Assembly: GCA_003574685.1 (NCBI GenBank)
Contig: QOCQ01000023.1
Span: forward strand, 1-64,000
Direction: 5' to 3'
Length of the DNA: 64,000 nt
DNA from: Rhodospirillaceae bacterium SYSU D60007
Lineage (GTDB): Bacteria; Pseudomonadota; Alphaproteobacteria; Reyranellales; Reyranellaceae
In this document: in pieces, positions 33,790-42,673 of the stretch
Layout of the letters: every line of letters begins with the position of its first letter
How positions within the stretch are numbered: position 1 is the stretch's first letter
Program-made: the position numbers and the translations under genes
The notes under the pieces: generated by a model
What the model was told of the DNA's origin: nothing
Database searches by the model: none
What the model saw: the letters and a program-made list of their open reading frames with translations, nothing else

Positions 33790-34605
33790 ATGTTTTTCGT
33801 TACCGAGGACGTGAAGCAGGGGGAGTCGCTTGGCGCCGTGATGAGCCGCTTCGGTCTGGACGAAGCCAAGCAGCGCGATACGCTGCTCCACAAGCACAAT
33901 GCTCACCTCCGGGCGGGTGCCGACGCACCGCAAGGCATTATTCCTGAGTTCATGTGGCGCATGTTGTTGACGATGCCGGTCGTCCAGAACGTGAAGATCG
34001 TCATCCCGATCGACATCAAACTGTCCGTGGTCGAATTCCAGCCGGTCATTGACCTGAAGAACGGGCTTCGACCGCGGCAAATGGGTGCCCTCGGGCCGCC
34101 GACGCTCACGCACGGCGTGAATGTGAAGATCAAGCACAATCTGCCTGCCAGCACAGGGCTGAACTGGATCCAGACAGTCAAGAAGATGAACAACCCGGAC
34201 CGCTCGGCGCCCGTCGAGTTCGTCGATGTCGGTCACAACAATCTGCCGTTTTTCATCCAGCCCGTGAACGGCGGGGCGCCGCCTGCGCTCGTCGACGATA
34301 CGCCCGTCGGCCCCGTCGCGCCGCGGCCGGGCGCCGGCGTGGACTTCACGGCGATGACGACAATCGCCGTCCTTGCGCGAGGTCACATCATTCTCGCAGC
34401 GGGCATGGTGTGGAGCTTCGTTATCGGTACGGCGAACAAGCTCCCGGAGGGGATCATGGTTCGCCAGCGACCACGGGACGCCACAGACATGGACTTCCGC
34501 AATCAGTTGCGCATCCTGAAGCTCGGTCTGAACCAGTATCGCGGCTCGACTGGACCAAACCTGGACTACGTTCTGCCGCCCTCGCCTGACAGCGTCGTAC
34601 CGTAA
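33790..34605 (+). CDS. Hypothetical protein, 271 residues
   Basis: I do not recognise this family. It follows GGGGGAA. The N-terminal VKQGESLGAVMSRFGLDEAKQRDTLLHKHN is weakly LysM-like (a 'QGESL' opening and an N-rich end). The middle has alternating beta-like stretches (VKIVIPIDIKLSVVEFQPVI), and a Pro/Ala-rich linker (GPVAPRPGAGVD) is near residue 180. No signal peptide or confident membrane helix is present. It could be an envelope or phage-type structural protein. It is monocistronic. Confidence 0.6.
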   Translation: MFFVTEDVKQGESLGAVMSRFGLDEAKQRDTLLHKHNAHLRAGADAPQGIIPEFMWRMLLTMPVVQNVKIVIPIDIKLSVVEFQPVIDLKNGLRPRQMGALGPPTLTHGVNVKIKHNLPASTGLNWIQTVKKMNNPDRSAPVEFVDVGHNNLPFFIQPVNGGAPPALVDDTPVGPVAPRPGAGVDFTAMTTIAVLARGHIILAAGMVWSFVIGTANKLPEGIMVRQRPRDATDMDFRNQLRILKLGLNQYRGSTGPNLDYVLPPSPDSVVP

Positions 34606-34687
34606 CTTCGCGACCTGAGGCGGCACGGCAAAGGTCGAGCCTGGGAGTCAGCACCACCTTCCTCTGGTACTTTCTCCGAAAGCAGAA

Positions 34688-34974
34688 CTACCCCGCCAAC
34701 CGCGGATGCGGTTCGTCTCGAACCGCGATTCCGATCATCGCCACGTATGCTTCCTCGGCGCACTCCTGGCGCGTCATGGTATCGGGGTTCATCGCACCTG
34801 CGCCGCGCTCGATCATTTCCTCGTCCGGGATCGCAAGGCATTCCAGGGCGGACTGGGCCAGATGCAAGGAAACGTCCTTGTCCAGCTTCAGGCCGACTTC
34901 CAGCGCGCCGGCGCGCAGAAACAGGGCCAGCTTTTCATGAAGGTTGCGGACGGCGGTTCGATCTCAAATGGCAT
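34688..34974 (-). pseudogene. Unrecognised small gene, apparently frameshifted near its 5' end
   Basis: A leftward frame of convincing codon pattern reads HEKLALFLRAGALEVGLKLDKDVSLHLAQSALECLAIP, then MIERGAGAMNPDTMTRQECAEEAYVAMIGIAVRDE and stops at 34688. It has no start codon of its own. The neighbouring frame supplies MPFEIEPPSATF from ATG 34974, and a 1-nt change near 34936 would join them into about 95 residues. The family is unknown. A frameshifted accessory gene is the best reading. Confidence 0.5.
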
Positions 34975-35217
34975 GGCGTTGCGGTTTGCTTCCAGGTTGT
35001 TCGCACCGGGTTAGCGCGCATCTTCAGCGGTTCGTTCCCGCTGATAACCAACACGCGCACGGCACTCAATCCGCCCCATCGCCTCAGTGATGTCAGCCGA
35101 ATTTTGCGCCACTCTGGACCAAGTTCGCTGGCGGATGCGTCAATCGCCCATGTGATCCGGGTAGAAACGTTTCCAGCAGTCTTACGCACAACCAAATGTT
35201 CCCTCCCCTGAAACTCC

Positions 35218-35541
35218 GACGCGCCGTGCGCAATCGCCTATCCAGGACCGAACATCATCACGATGTTCAAGCAGGGCAGCACGAAGGTTCCGCTCAATAG
35301 AATCGGCCCCCTGGCGCGCATTCTCGATGTCGATGCAGTTTGGCTGTTGCGGCGGGCGTTGTGGGAGTACCAGCCGGAGCTTTGGGAGGCGCTGGAGGGC
35401 ACCCTCGGTCCGCGCGTGACCAGCAATGAGCTGGAGATCCTCGGGGCGCTGCGGACGGCAACGGACGACATGGATCCGAGGCTGAATGGGTCGATGGGGA
35501 GGAAAAAAATCGAGGAGCTGGCGGTGGTGTTGACGCGGTAA
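35218..35541 (+). pseudogene. N-terminally truncated XRE-type DNA-binding protein
   Basis: The frame reads YPGPNIITMFKQGSTKVPLN, then RIGPLARILDVDAVWLLRRALWEYQPELWEALEGTL and VTSNELEILGALR. This is the C-terminal part of an alphaproteobacterial XRE-like protein, which normally begins with about 45 more residues containing the first HTH helices. Here a stop (TGA near 35211) closes the frame upstream. Internal ATG 35263 could give a 92-residue product that lacks half the HTH. Confidence 0.55.
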
Positions 35542-36088
35542 TCCCTGCCTCCCATCGCAGTTGCGGTACTCACTCTGCGGACCGATGCCGCCTCGCTGCA
35601 CTGTTTGCCGAAGTACCGGGCCGCCATGACGAGCGGGAGTTGATCTGGCCGGAGTCTTGGCGGCCTCATTCGCGGTGGCTCCAGCCGGGTTCAGGTGGAC
35701 CGGGACGATGAGGGTGACGCGGCCAAGGAAGTGCGTGGCATTGAGCCGATGCCGGCTTCGCGCGCGACTAGTCCGGGGCGCTCGCCTGGTCGCGACCAGA
35801 CATCTCGAAAGCTCTCCAGGCATGCCGGTCTGCGGCCTCACCCTTCCGTCCGTGGTTTGAGGTGGGCCAGAAGGTCATCGGTAACACCATCCGTGAATCT
35901 GACCAAGTGGAAGTCTCGCTCGTAGGAAAGGCCAAGAAGGCGGCGATCTGAAGACGAGGTCAGCCCGCCGCGCGCCTGCGGTTGAAATACAGACCGCCCA
36001 CGTCGTTGGTCTGTCTCGCAAGAAGGAGCGCCAGGGACACGCGCAGGCTGCTACCCTGTCGGCCGTCAGGTTTCAGGACAACGGCCCT
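35542..36088. other. 547-nt stretch without an intact gene
   Basis: No complete gene is visible. One start-less rightward tail with good codon pattern (35853-35951) reads WFEVGQKVIGNTIRESDQVE, then VSLVGKAKKAAI and a stop. It may be the end of a lost gene. Otherwise I see nothing supportable here. Confidence 0.4.
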
Positions 36089-37018
36089 ATGACCCATCGC
36101 CGCCCCCGTATCGGACTCGCACTGGGCAGTGGATCTGCGCGGGGATGGGCGCATATCGGCGTGATCGAGGCGCTGCTCGAGGCTGGCATCGAGCCTGACA
36201 TCATCTGCGGCACGTCAATGGGCTCGCTGGTCGGCGCGGCTTATGTCGCCGGACGTCTGACCGAACTGCGCCAGTGGGCGGAGAAGGCGAAGTGGCGTGA
36301 GATTGTCGGGCTGATGGACGTGCGGCTATCGGGCGGCGGTTTGATCCAGGGAAAACTGATCGGGGCATTCCTCCGCAGGCTCGGCATCGCCGAACCGATC
36401 GAGAGCTACGCCAAGCAGTACGCAGCGGTTGCCACCGACCTGGTATCCGGGCGCGAGATCTGGCTCCAGTCGGGGCCGATCCATGAGGCCGTGCTCGCCT
36501 CGATCGCGCTGCCCGGGATTTTCAGCCCGGCCAGGATTGACGACCGATGGCTTTTGGACGGCGGTCTGTCCAATCCGGTGCCGGTCTCTGTCTGCCGTGC
36601 CCTGGGCGCGGACGTGATCATCGCGGTCAATCTCAACGGCGATCTGCTGGGCCGGCGGTTTGAGAGCAAGCCTGAGGCACCGGCGGCGGCGGTCGCTGCG
36701 CCCGTTCCGAGGGAGTTCCTCGGCCGTGTATTGCGCCGCCTGCCCGGAGCCTTGCGCGAGCCGGCAGAGTCGGCCGCCACGAAGCCGTCACCGCAGGGAT
36801 CATTGTCGCCCGGCTATTTCGACGTGCTTGCGACCGCCCTCAACATCATGCAGGACCACATCACCCGCACGCGCCTTGCCGGCGAGCCGCCGCATGTGAT
36901 GCTTATCCCGCGCCTGCGCAATATGGGCTTGATGGAGTTCAATCGGGCCAACGAGGCGGTCGCCGAAGGCCGCGCCTGCGTCGAACAGGCGCTGCCGATG
37001 CTGCAACGGTACATATAG
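36089..37018 (+). CDS. Patatin-like phospholipase (RssA type)
   Basis: A 309-residue patatin-family serine lipase. The oxyanion loop is GSGSARGWAHIG, the nucleophile is GTSMG (Ser43), and the dyad Asp is D157 in WLLDGGLSNPVP. The C-terminal extension (about 190-309) contains a Pro/Ala-rich linker and a VLATALNIMQDHITRTRLA helix as in RssA homologues. It would deacylate phospholipids or lysophospholipids at the inner membrane. It is monocistronic and marks the return to intact genes after the decayed zone. Confidence 0.92.
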   Translation: MTHRRPRIGLALGSGSARGWAHIGVIEALLEAGIEPDIICGTSMGSLVGAAYVAGRLTELRQWAEKAKWREIVGLMDVRLSGGGLIQGKLIGAFLRRLGIAEPIESYAKQYAAVATDLVSGREIWLQSGPIHEAVLASIALPGIFSPARIDDRWLLDGGLSNPVPVSVCRALGADVIIAVNLNGDLLGRRFESKPEAPAAAVAAPVPREFLGRVLRRLPGALREPAESAATKPSPQGSLSPGYFDVLATALNIMQDHITRTRLAGEPPHVMLIPRLRNMGLMEFNRANEAVAEGRACVEQALPMLQRYI

Positions 37019-37083
37019 AGGTCAGCAATTCTGTCGCCGGATCACGGTCCGTGTTGCCGCGGCACCAGACCGCCACCGAATGA

Positions 37084-38094
37084 TCAATACGCCTCGATCC
37101 GGACGCCGTCAGCGGAATCACGGGCGGAGCTGGCGTCCTGGTAGGCGCCCATATACTCGGCATAGGTGAAGCGCGGGTACTTCGCCGGGCGTTGGGCGCT
37201 GGTGCAGGTCGGCAGGCATTCCATCGGCCAGTCAATGTTGCAATCCACGAAGAAGGGGATGGCATAGCGCTCCCTGCCGGACCGATTGCTGGCCCGGTGC
37301 GGCGTCGCAAGAAAGCGATCGTTTGTCCAACGACGCAGCATATCCCCGCCGTTCACCAGGAAGTGCCCGTCCAGTGCCGGAGCGTCGATCCACCGCCCGT
37401 CACGGGTGCGAAGGGACAAACCCGGCACCTTGTTCTGGGCGAGCAGGGTCAGGAAGCTGGTATCGCTATGCGGCGCGATGCCAAACTCGTTTTCTCCCAG
37501 CACCTCGATGAACGGGTAGTGCGTCATGCGCAGCGTGTACTGTGGCTCGGCGAACGCCTCGTCGAAATAGCCGGCTGGCAGGTCGAGCGCGACGGCGTAA
37601 AGCGGCACCAGCCTTTTCACCAACGCCTCAAGCGCGTCGCAATAGGCGACGACAGTCTCCCGGAAGCCCGGAAGGTCATCGGGCCACAAATTGGTTCCGC
37701 GAAAACGCTTATGCGCCAGCACATCGGGATGGTCGGCCGGCAAATCACGCTTGAGAAAGAACGCCTCATTCACGTTCGGCTTGATCCCAGCCTCAGAGCC
37801 ACTGCCGCGCGACATGGGGAGATAGCCGACATTGTCCCGATTGCGCCGCAACCTCATCTTGCGATCCAATGGCTGGGCGTGGAAGCGCTCGGCCTCGGCG
37901 AACGCGGCATCAATCAGCGGCTGAGGAACGCCGTGCCCCTTGATGAAGTAGAAACCGATGTTTTCAAGAGCATGGCAGAGTCGCCTTCCCAGCTTCTCGC
38001 GCGCGCCCGGTTTTCCCGACAGGTACGGCGCCAGGTCCAACACCGGGATTTCGGTGTCATCGGGACGAGGCACTGCGGAGAAGGCGGAGCTCAT
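37084..38094 (-). CDS. 2-oxoglutarate/Fe(II)-dependent oxygenase (isopenicillin N synthase-like)
   Basis: A 336-residue non-haem iron oxygenase. An N-terminal DIOX_N domain (PVLDLAPYLSG, ENIGFYFIKGHGVP) precedes the jelly-roll core. The iron ligands are His209 and Asp211 (APHSD) and His266 (ATPHRASN). The 2OG-binding RxS motif reads RYA (276-278), with Ser replaced. It could hydroxylate or desaturate a small molecule. ATG 38094 follows GAGGAG. An 18-bp palindrome and a TTGACA box lie upstream, pointing to repressor control. Confidence 0.9.
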   Translation of the reverse strand: MSSAFSAVPRPDDTEIPVLDLAPYLSGKPGAREKLGRRLCHALENIGFYFIKGHGVPQPLIDAAFAEAERFHAQPLDRKMRLRRNRDNVGYLPMSRGSGSEAGIKPNVNEAFFLKRDLPADHPDVLAHKRFRGTNLWPDDLPGFRETVVAYCDALEALVKRLVPLYAVALDLPAGYFDEAFAEPQYTLRMTHYPFIEVLGENEFGIAPHSDTSFLTLLAQNKVPGLSLRTRDGRWIDAPALDGHFLVNGGDMLRRWTNDRFLATPHRASNRSGRERYAIPFFVDCNIDWPMECLPTCTSAQRPAKYPRFTYAEYMGAYQDASSARDSADGVRIEAY

Positions 38095-38157
38095 GCTGGC
38101 ACTCCTCAGTCATGAGACGACGGTTGGCCGATCAGGTAGGGCGCAGTCCGTGACGTC

Positions 38158-38188
38158 ATGATCTGATCAGATCATATTTTGATGTCAA
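38158..38188 (-). promoter_or_regulatory. Promoter -35 box and 18-bp palindromic operator
   Basis: ATGATCTGATCAGATCAT (38158-38175) is a perfect 18-bp palindrome. A consensus -35 TTGACA reads leftward at 38188-38183, only 7 nt before the palindrome, so the palindrome fills the spacer and -10 region of the promoter for the 2OG oxygenase. This geometry fits a repressor operator. The cognate regulator is not identified. Confidence 0.7.
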
Positions 38189-38270
38189 TGGTTCTGGTAC
38201 CGGTAGTACCCCGGCCAGCCGGTGCGCCCTCCTTGCGCAGGGTACTCACACCTTGAACTGCACAATGTAT

Positions 38271-39269
38271 TCACGAGCCCAGGAGGGTTCGCAGGAGACC
38301 CGTGCGTTCCTCTGGCTCGAACGCCAGCGGGCGGCACACCTCGATGGCGCGCATGCCGAGCCGCAGGGCGCGCCAGCCAACGATCGAGCCCTCGACAACC
38401 TTGCCGGCCAGCTTGTCGGCGAGGCCGCCGCCCAGCGTCTCTGCGAGCGCATCCCCGGCGGGATCAGCCGCCATGGCCGTAGCAACGCCAATCACCGCCG
38501 TGCGCGTAAGCCGCATCGCAGAGAGACCACTCGGGCGCAGACCATAAATCTCGGCGACACGCCGGACCATCGCCACGCTGCGCCATGCGACGACAACGAC
38601 ATCGAGTGCCGGATGCGGGCTGACGGCGGCTGCCGTCAGGGTGGCAAGCGCCTCGCGCCGGACTGCCTGTCGGGCCTCCCGGTCGAGCGGCAGCAGCACG
38701 GCGGCACGGAACTGGCGGATCATTGCCGCCCCGTCGCTCTGGCCGTCAACGCGATGATGGAACTGCCGCACCAGGTCTGGGCGCCGCGCTGCCACCATCT
38801 CCAGCACGGGCGCGAGAGCCGCGCTGATTTCCCCGGCGGAGTCGTGTTCCAGGGCGGTATAGAGGGCGGTACGAAAGCGCGCCGCCTTGCGCAAGCGGCG
38901 GATGGCGCGAAGCTCACGGCCAGCCGCGACCGCCACTGCGGCGAGGAAGGCCAACAGCAAGGCACCGAGCGCCGTGGCGCCAATCCAGTCGCGCTGCCAG
39001 GTTTCCAGCAGCCAGCCCCCGAGACTGTAGCCGCAGAAGCCCACGACCGTCCCTGCCAGAAGCCAGAGGACGAGTCCCCAGCGCGAACGGCGGGCAGGCG
39101 CGAGGGCAGGCTGTGTCGCGTCGGCAGCCTCGTCGAGCGGCTCGACTGCGACCTCCACCTTGCCCGGAACAACGGCTGTCCGGCGCGATACCGGGCGGTC
39201 ATCGGCAGGCATCACCAGGGCGGGGTCCACGCGCCCCGGCACGGTCACAGACTCGCGCCGGTCACTCAT
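38271..39269 (-). CDS. ycjF: YcjF-like membrane protein (DUF697/TIGR01620)
   Basis: A 332-residue inner-membrane protein: charged N-terminal tail (1-60), two hydrophobic helices (about 67-87 and 95-117, WGLVLWLLAGTVVGFCGYSL and ATALGALLLAFLAAVAVAAG), then a helical DUF697 domain ending with AVIGVATAMAADPAGDALAETLGGG. Its start overlaps the ycjX stop by 4 nt (ATGA, 39266-39269). In proteobacteria ycjX-ycjF is a heat-shock/envelope-stress pair; its biochemical role is not settled. Confidence 0.88.
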   Translation of the reverse strand: MSDRRESVTVPGRVDPALVMPADDRPVSRRTAVVPGKVEVAVEPLDEAADATQPALAPARRSRWGLVLWLLAGTVVGFCGYSLGGWLLETWQRDWIGATALGALLLAFLAAVAVAAGRELRAIRRLRKAARFRTALYTALEHDSAGEISAALAPVLEMVAARRPDLVRQFHHRVDGQSDGAAMIRQFRAAVLLPLDREARQAVRREALATLTAAAVSPHPALDVVVVAWRSVAMVRRVAEIYGLRPSGLSAMRLTRTAVIGVATAMAADPAGDALAETLGGGLADKLAGKVVEGSIVGWRALRLGMRAIEVCRPLAFEPEERTGLLRTLLGS

Positions 39270-40644
39270 GAGAGGCGATCGCCCAGCAGATAGTTCAGCG
39301 CGTCGGGCAGACCGATATTCGGGAAGCCGCCGAACCGCCACGCCGGGTCGGGGCGCGGCTGGAAATCCCAGAAGCGGTACTGGAATTCATCCCATGGCGG
39401 CGGGAAGTCGAGGGGGATGGCGCCGGGCTCAAATGCGGTCGCCGCCTTCTCGCCGGCGGCAGCCCCTTGCAGGATCTCCCGTCCGGTATCGCTGCGCTTC
39501 ACATCGGCGGTGCATCGGATGGCAGCGATGGCCGCAACCTCGATCCCTGCCTGGGCCTTGATGCGATTGCTTTCGTCGAGCACGTTCAGCATGTGACGCA
39601 GCAGGTTCGCCAGATGAAGGCGATCAGAGCGTACCACGTGATCGGCCTTGCTGGCAGCGAACAGCACGCGATCGATCTTGCGTCCCGTCAGCCAGTCCAG
39701 CAGGCCATTTCCGCCGTAGTGGAAACTCTGGAGGATGGCAGCAAGCGCCGCGCACATATCGTCGAAGGCCTCCGGTCCGTCATTCAGGGCTTTCAGCACA
39801 TCGACCAGCACCACCTGGCGATCGATCCCGGCGAAATGCCGGCGATAGAAGGCCCGGACGACCTTCTCCTGGTACTCGCGATACTTTGCGGCAAACACGG
39901 CATGCAGGCTTTCCCGTGTCGACGTTCCGCCGGGCCTGGGCAGCGGGCAAAAGCGCAATACCGGGGCGCCGCGCAACTCACCCGGCGTCAGCAGTCGGCC
40001 CGGCTGAAGGAAGCGCAGACCTGCATCGGCGCAACGCTGCAGGTAATCGGCGTAGAGCATCGCCGCCTGACCAGCCCACTCTTCGTCATGCGGTCCGTCA
40101 ACCTTTCGGCCCTGGACATGGCTGAGCCAGTTCTGTGCCAGGGCGCGGCGTTGCCCGGTTCCCGCTTGCTGAATCATGGCAGAGGACCATGCCTCGAAAC
40201 TCTGGTTCAGCATGGGCAGGTCGACCAGCCACTCGCCGGGATAGTCCACGATTTCAAGCTGGAGAACAGCGTCCCCCAGACCGAGCATTCGCGCGGCAGC
40301 ACCCATAATGCCCGGACCACGGGGTAGTGGATGTCGAGGCGAATGCGGGAGATACCCTCGGTTGGCGCCGGCCAGTGTGGATCCTCGCCGGTCAGCACCT
40401 TCACCGCCTGGGTATAGGGGAACTGGGGAATGATGGGATTGCTGTCGTGACGCAGCATGGCGGCCACCAGCCGCCCCTGATCGAATGGATCGAAGTTGCG
40501 CAAGGGGCTGCGCGGCGCGCTGTCGTCGGCCTTCAGCAGGTTGTGGATCAGCGAGGTGATGAAGACGGTCTTCCCGGCTCGGCGCAGGCCGGTGACGCCG
40601 AGGTTCACGCGCCGGATAAACAGATCGTCGATGCCGGGGATCAT
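39266..40644 (-). pseudogene. ycjX: YcjX-like P-loop ATPase (DUF463), interrupted by a frameshift
   Basis: The N-terminal part (from ATG 40644) has the P-loop GLRRAGKT (19-26), FITSLIHNLL and FPYTQAVKVLTGEDPHWP, then RIRLDIHYPV. The rest of the protein continues in a second frame: IMGAAARMLGLGDAVLQLEIVDYPGEWLVDLPML through to PDALNYLLGDRLS at 39266. The switch falls at a G4 run (40321-40324); one extra base there would restore YPRGPGIMG and a roughly 460-residue protein of normal length. Everything else is well conserved, so this is either a recent 1-nt deletion or a sequencing error. Confidence 0.85.
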
Positions 40645-40687
40645 CTGGCTCCATGTTTCTCCGGGCGCGCCATGCCGTCTGGCGACC

Positions 40688-42625
40688 TCAGCTCGCCGCT
40701 TGCCTGCGGTTGAACCACAATCCGCCGAGGATCAGGACGAGGGTTATCACCTGCAGCGCGAGACCCTGCGCGGTGGGGTGGATGCCCAGCAACGGCAGCG
40801 AGATAAAGTGCACCAGGGTGGCATCCACCGCGCCAGCCTCCTGCAGCGCCGCCACGCCGTTGCCGACAAACACCACGGCCAGCAGCGCCAGCAGGCCCGA
40901 GGTGACCGCGAAGAACGGCCCGATCGGCAGCCGCACGCTGTAGCGCAGGATCGCGCCGCCGATCAGCACCAGCAGCAGCGCGCCCGCCGCCATGCCGCCC
41001 AGCACCGCGCCATGGCCGCCGCTTCCCGCCTGGGCCCACAGGCTCTCGTAGAACAGGATCACCTCGAACAGCTCGCGATAGACGGCCAGAAAGGAGACGC
41101 CCGCCATGGCCCACAGGGTCCGCTTGCCGAGCGCCGCGTCCACCTGCTCGCGGATGAAGCGGTTCCAGGCGTGTGCATTCGAGCGACGGTGCAGCCACCA
41201 GCCGACATAGAGCAGCATGGCTGCGGCCAGCAGCGCGGTGATGCCTTCCGTCAGTTCGCGGTCGGCGCCCGAGATGCCGAGCATGGTGCGCGCCACAGCC
41301 CATGTGATGGCGCCCAGCACCACCGCGCCGATCCAGCCGGCGTGGATGTAAGGCAGGGCATCGCGACGGCCCGTCTTCACGACGAAGGCCACGATGGCCG
41401 ACAGCACCAGAATGGCCTCGAGGCCTTCGCGCAGCAGGATCAGCAGCGAACTGACGAAGGCCGTCGTCGCTGACAGGCTTCCGCCGCCGAGCGTCGCGTC
41501 GGCGCGATCGAGCAACGCGTTGATCTTCTCGACCTGTGCTGTCACCGCCGCAGCCGGCTGGCCTTCGCCGATGGCGGAACGCAGGGCCATCATCTCGCGT
41601 TCGATCTCGGCGCGCAGTGATGCGTCGACATTGTCCAGCGCCGCTTCGACCAGCTCGAAGCCTTCGAGGTAGGCCGCGATCGCCAGCCGGCGTGCGCCTT
41701 CGCGATCCCCGCGCGTGTACGCCTGCGCCGCCTCGTCGAGCTTCGTGCGCGAGATGTCCATCGGCGCCGGTGCCGCGGCCTGCACCGCCTGGGGCTGCTG
41801 CGTCAGGTACGCGCGCACCGCGTCGAGTTCCGAGCCGGCAGGCGCCAGCTCTGCCGGTACACCGGTCACCAGCGGACGCAGGCTGTTGAAGACGGCACGG
41901 CCCTCGCCGCGCTTCCATGCCGCCTCGCCCCTGGCAATGGTTTCGGAATCGGCGCGCAGGCTGGCGGCGTAGAAGGCGAGCGCCCAGCGCTCGGCCTCGG
42001 AAAGCTCGGTGAAGGCGCGCATCGACGTGCCGTCCACGCCCAGCGTGATGGTGTTGTAGAGGCCATAGAGGCTGCGCTGCTGCATGCGCGCCGCGTCGTG
42101 GAAGTTGCTGGGGGGCGGTTCCATGCCCTTGGCCAATTGCCCGTCGCCGCGTCCCTGGGCGCCGTGGCAAGCAGCGCAGTGCTCCGCGAACAGCCGCGCG
42201 CCCTGCGCCAGATCGGGCGCCTGGCGGGGTGCCACGCTCAGCCGCCAAGCCTGCATCACCCCGTTGCGCAGCGCCGTGGCGAGCGTCGACACCTCGCCAC
42301 CCGGCGCCTTCGCCTCGATGCGCGCCAGCAGGGACTTCGCCTGTTCCAGCAACGCGGCTTGCTGAGGAACAGCGGGGAGCTGGCCGAGCAGCGCGATCAC
42401 CTGGGTCGCGAACTCGAGCTGCTCCTGGTATTCCTCGGCGTTGAGGACCTGGCCGTCCTGCACGAACTCGGGATAGTCGACACCCACGTAGTCGAGCATG
42501 TGGACGATGGTCTGCGCCTTCTCCTGGTCCGCCGGCGCTGCAAAGGCGGGCCCGTGCGAGCCTGACGCCAGCATCACACAGAGCCACCACGCGACAATCG
42601 ACAGCCTGAGAGCACGATACATCAT
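40688..42625 (-). CDS. FTR1-family iron permease with N-terminal cytochrome c domain
   Basis: A 645-residue fusion. It has a signal peptide (1-30, cut near AFAAPAD), a periplasmic helical region, then a c-type haem domain with CAACH (150-154), QGRGDGQLAKGMEPPPSNFHD and an axial Met region. A helical linker (about 280-385) precedes an FTR1 permease of seven helices with both iron-translocating motifs: REGLEAILVLSAI and YRELFEVILFYESL. The fused cytochrome suggests haem-mediated Fe2+ oxidation coupled to uptake. ATG 42622 is an alternative start. It lies 43 nt downstream of nothing related (SDR upstream, ycjX downstream). Confidence 0.93.
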   Translation of the reverse strand: MMYRALRLSIVAWWLCVMLASGSHGPAFAAPADQEKAQTIVHMLDYVGVDYPEFVQDGQVLNAEEYQEQLEFATQVIALLGQLPAVPQQAALLEQAKSLLARIEAKAPGGEVSTLATALRNGVMQAWRLSVAPRQAPDLAQGARLFAEHCAACHGAQGRGDGQLAKGMEPPPSNFHDAARMQQRSLYGLYNTITLGVDGTSMRAFTELSEAERWALAFYAASLRADSETIARGEAAWKRGEGRAVFNSLRPLVTGVPAELAPAGSELDAVRAYLTQQPQAVQAAAPAPMDISRTKLDEAAQAYTRGDREGARRLAIAAYLEGFELVEAALDNVDASLRAEIEREMMALRSAIGEGQPAAAVTAQVEKINALLDRADATLGGGSLSATTAFVSSLLILLREGLEAILVLSAIVAFVVKTGRRDALPYIHAGWIGAVVLGAITWAVARTMLGISGADRELTEGITALLAAAMLLYVGWWLHRRSNAHAWNRFIREQVDAALGKRTLWAMAGVSFLAVYRELFEVILFYESLWAQAGSGGHGAVLGGMAAGALLLVLIGGAILRYSVRLPIGPFFAVTSGLLALLAVVFVGNGVAALQEAGAVDATLVHFISLPLLGIHPTAQGLALQVITLVLILGGLWFNRRQAAS

Positions 42626-42673
42626 TGTCCGGCCTTCTACGCCTCGCGCCCCCTCTCGATCTGCCGTTCTGGC

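Noticed and set aside
35182-35841. 219-codon leftward open frame
   Set aside because: Antisense to the XRE-like remnant, with basic low-information composition; the plus frame has the recognisable family pattern.
24755-36088. Intact prophage or integrative element
   Set aside because: No integrase, portal, capsid, transposase or attachment-site duplication could be recognised.
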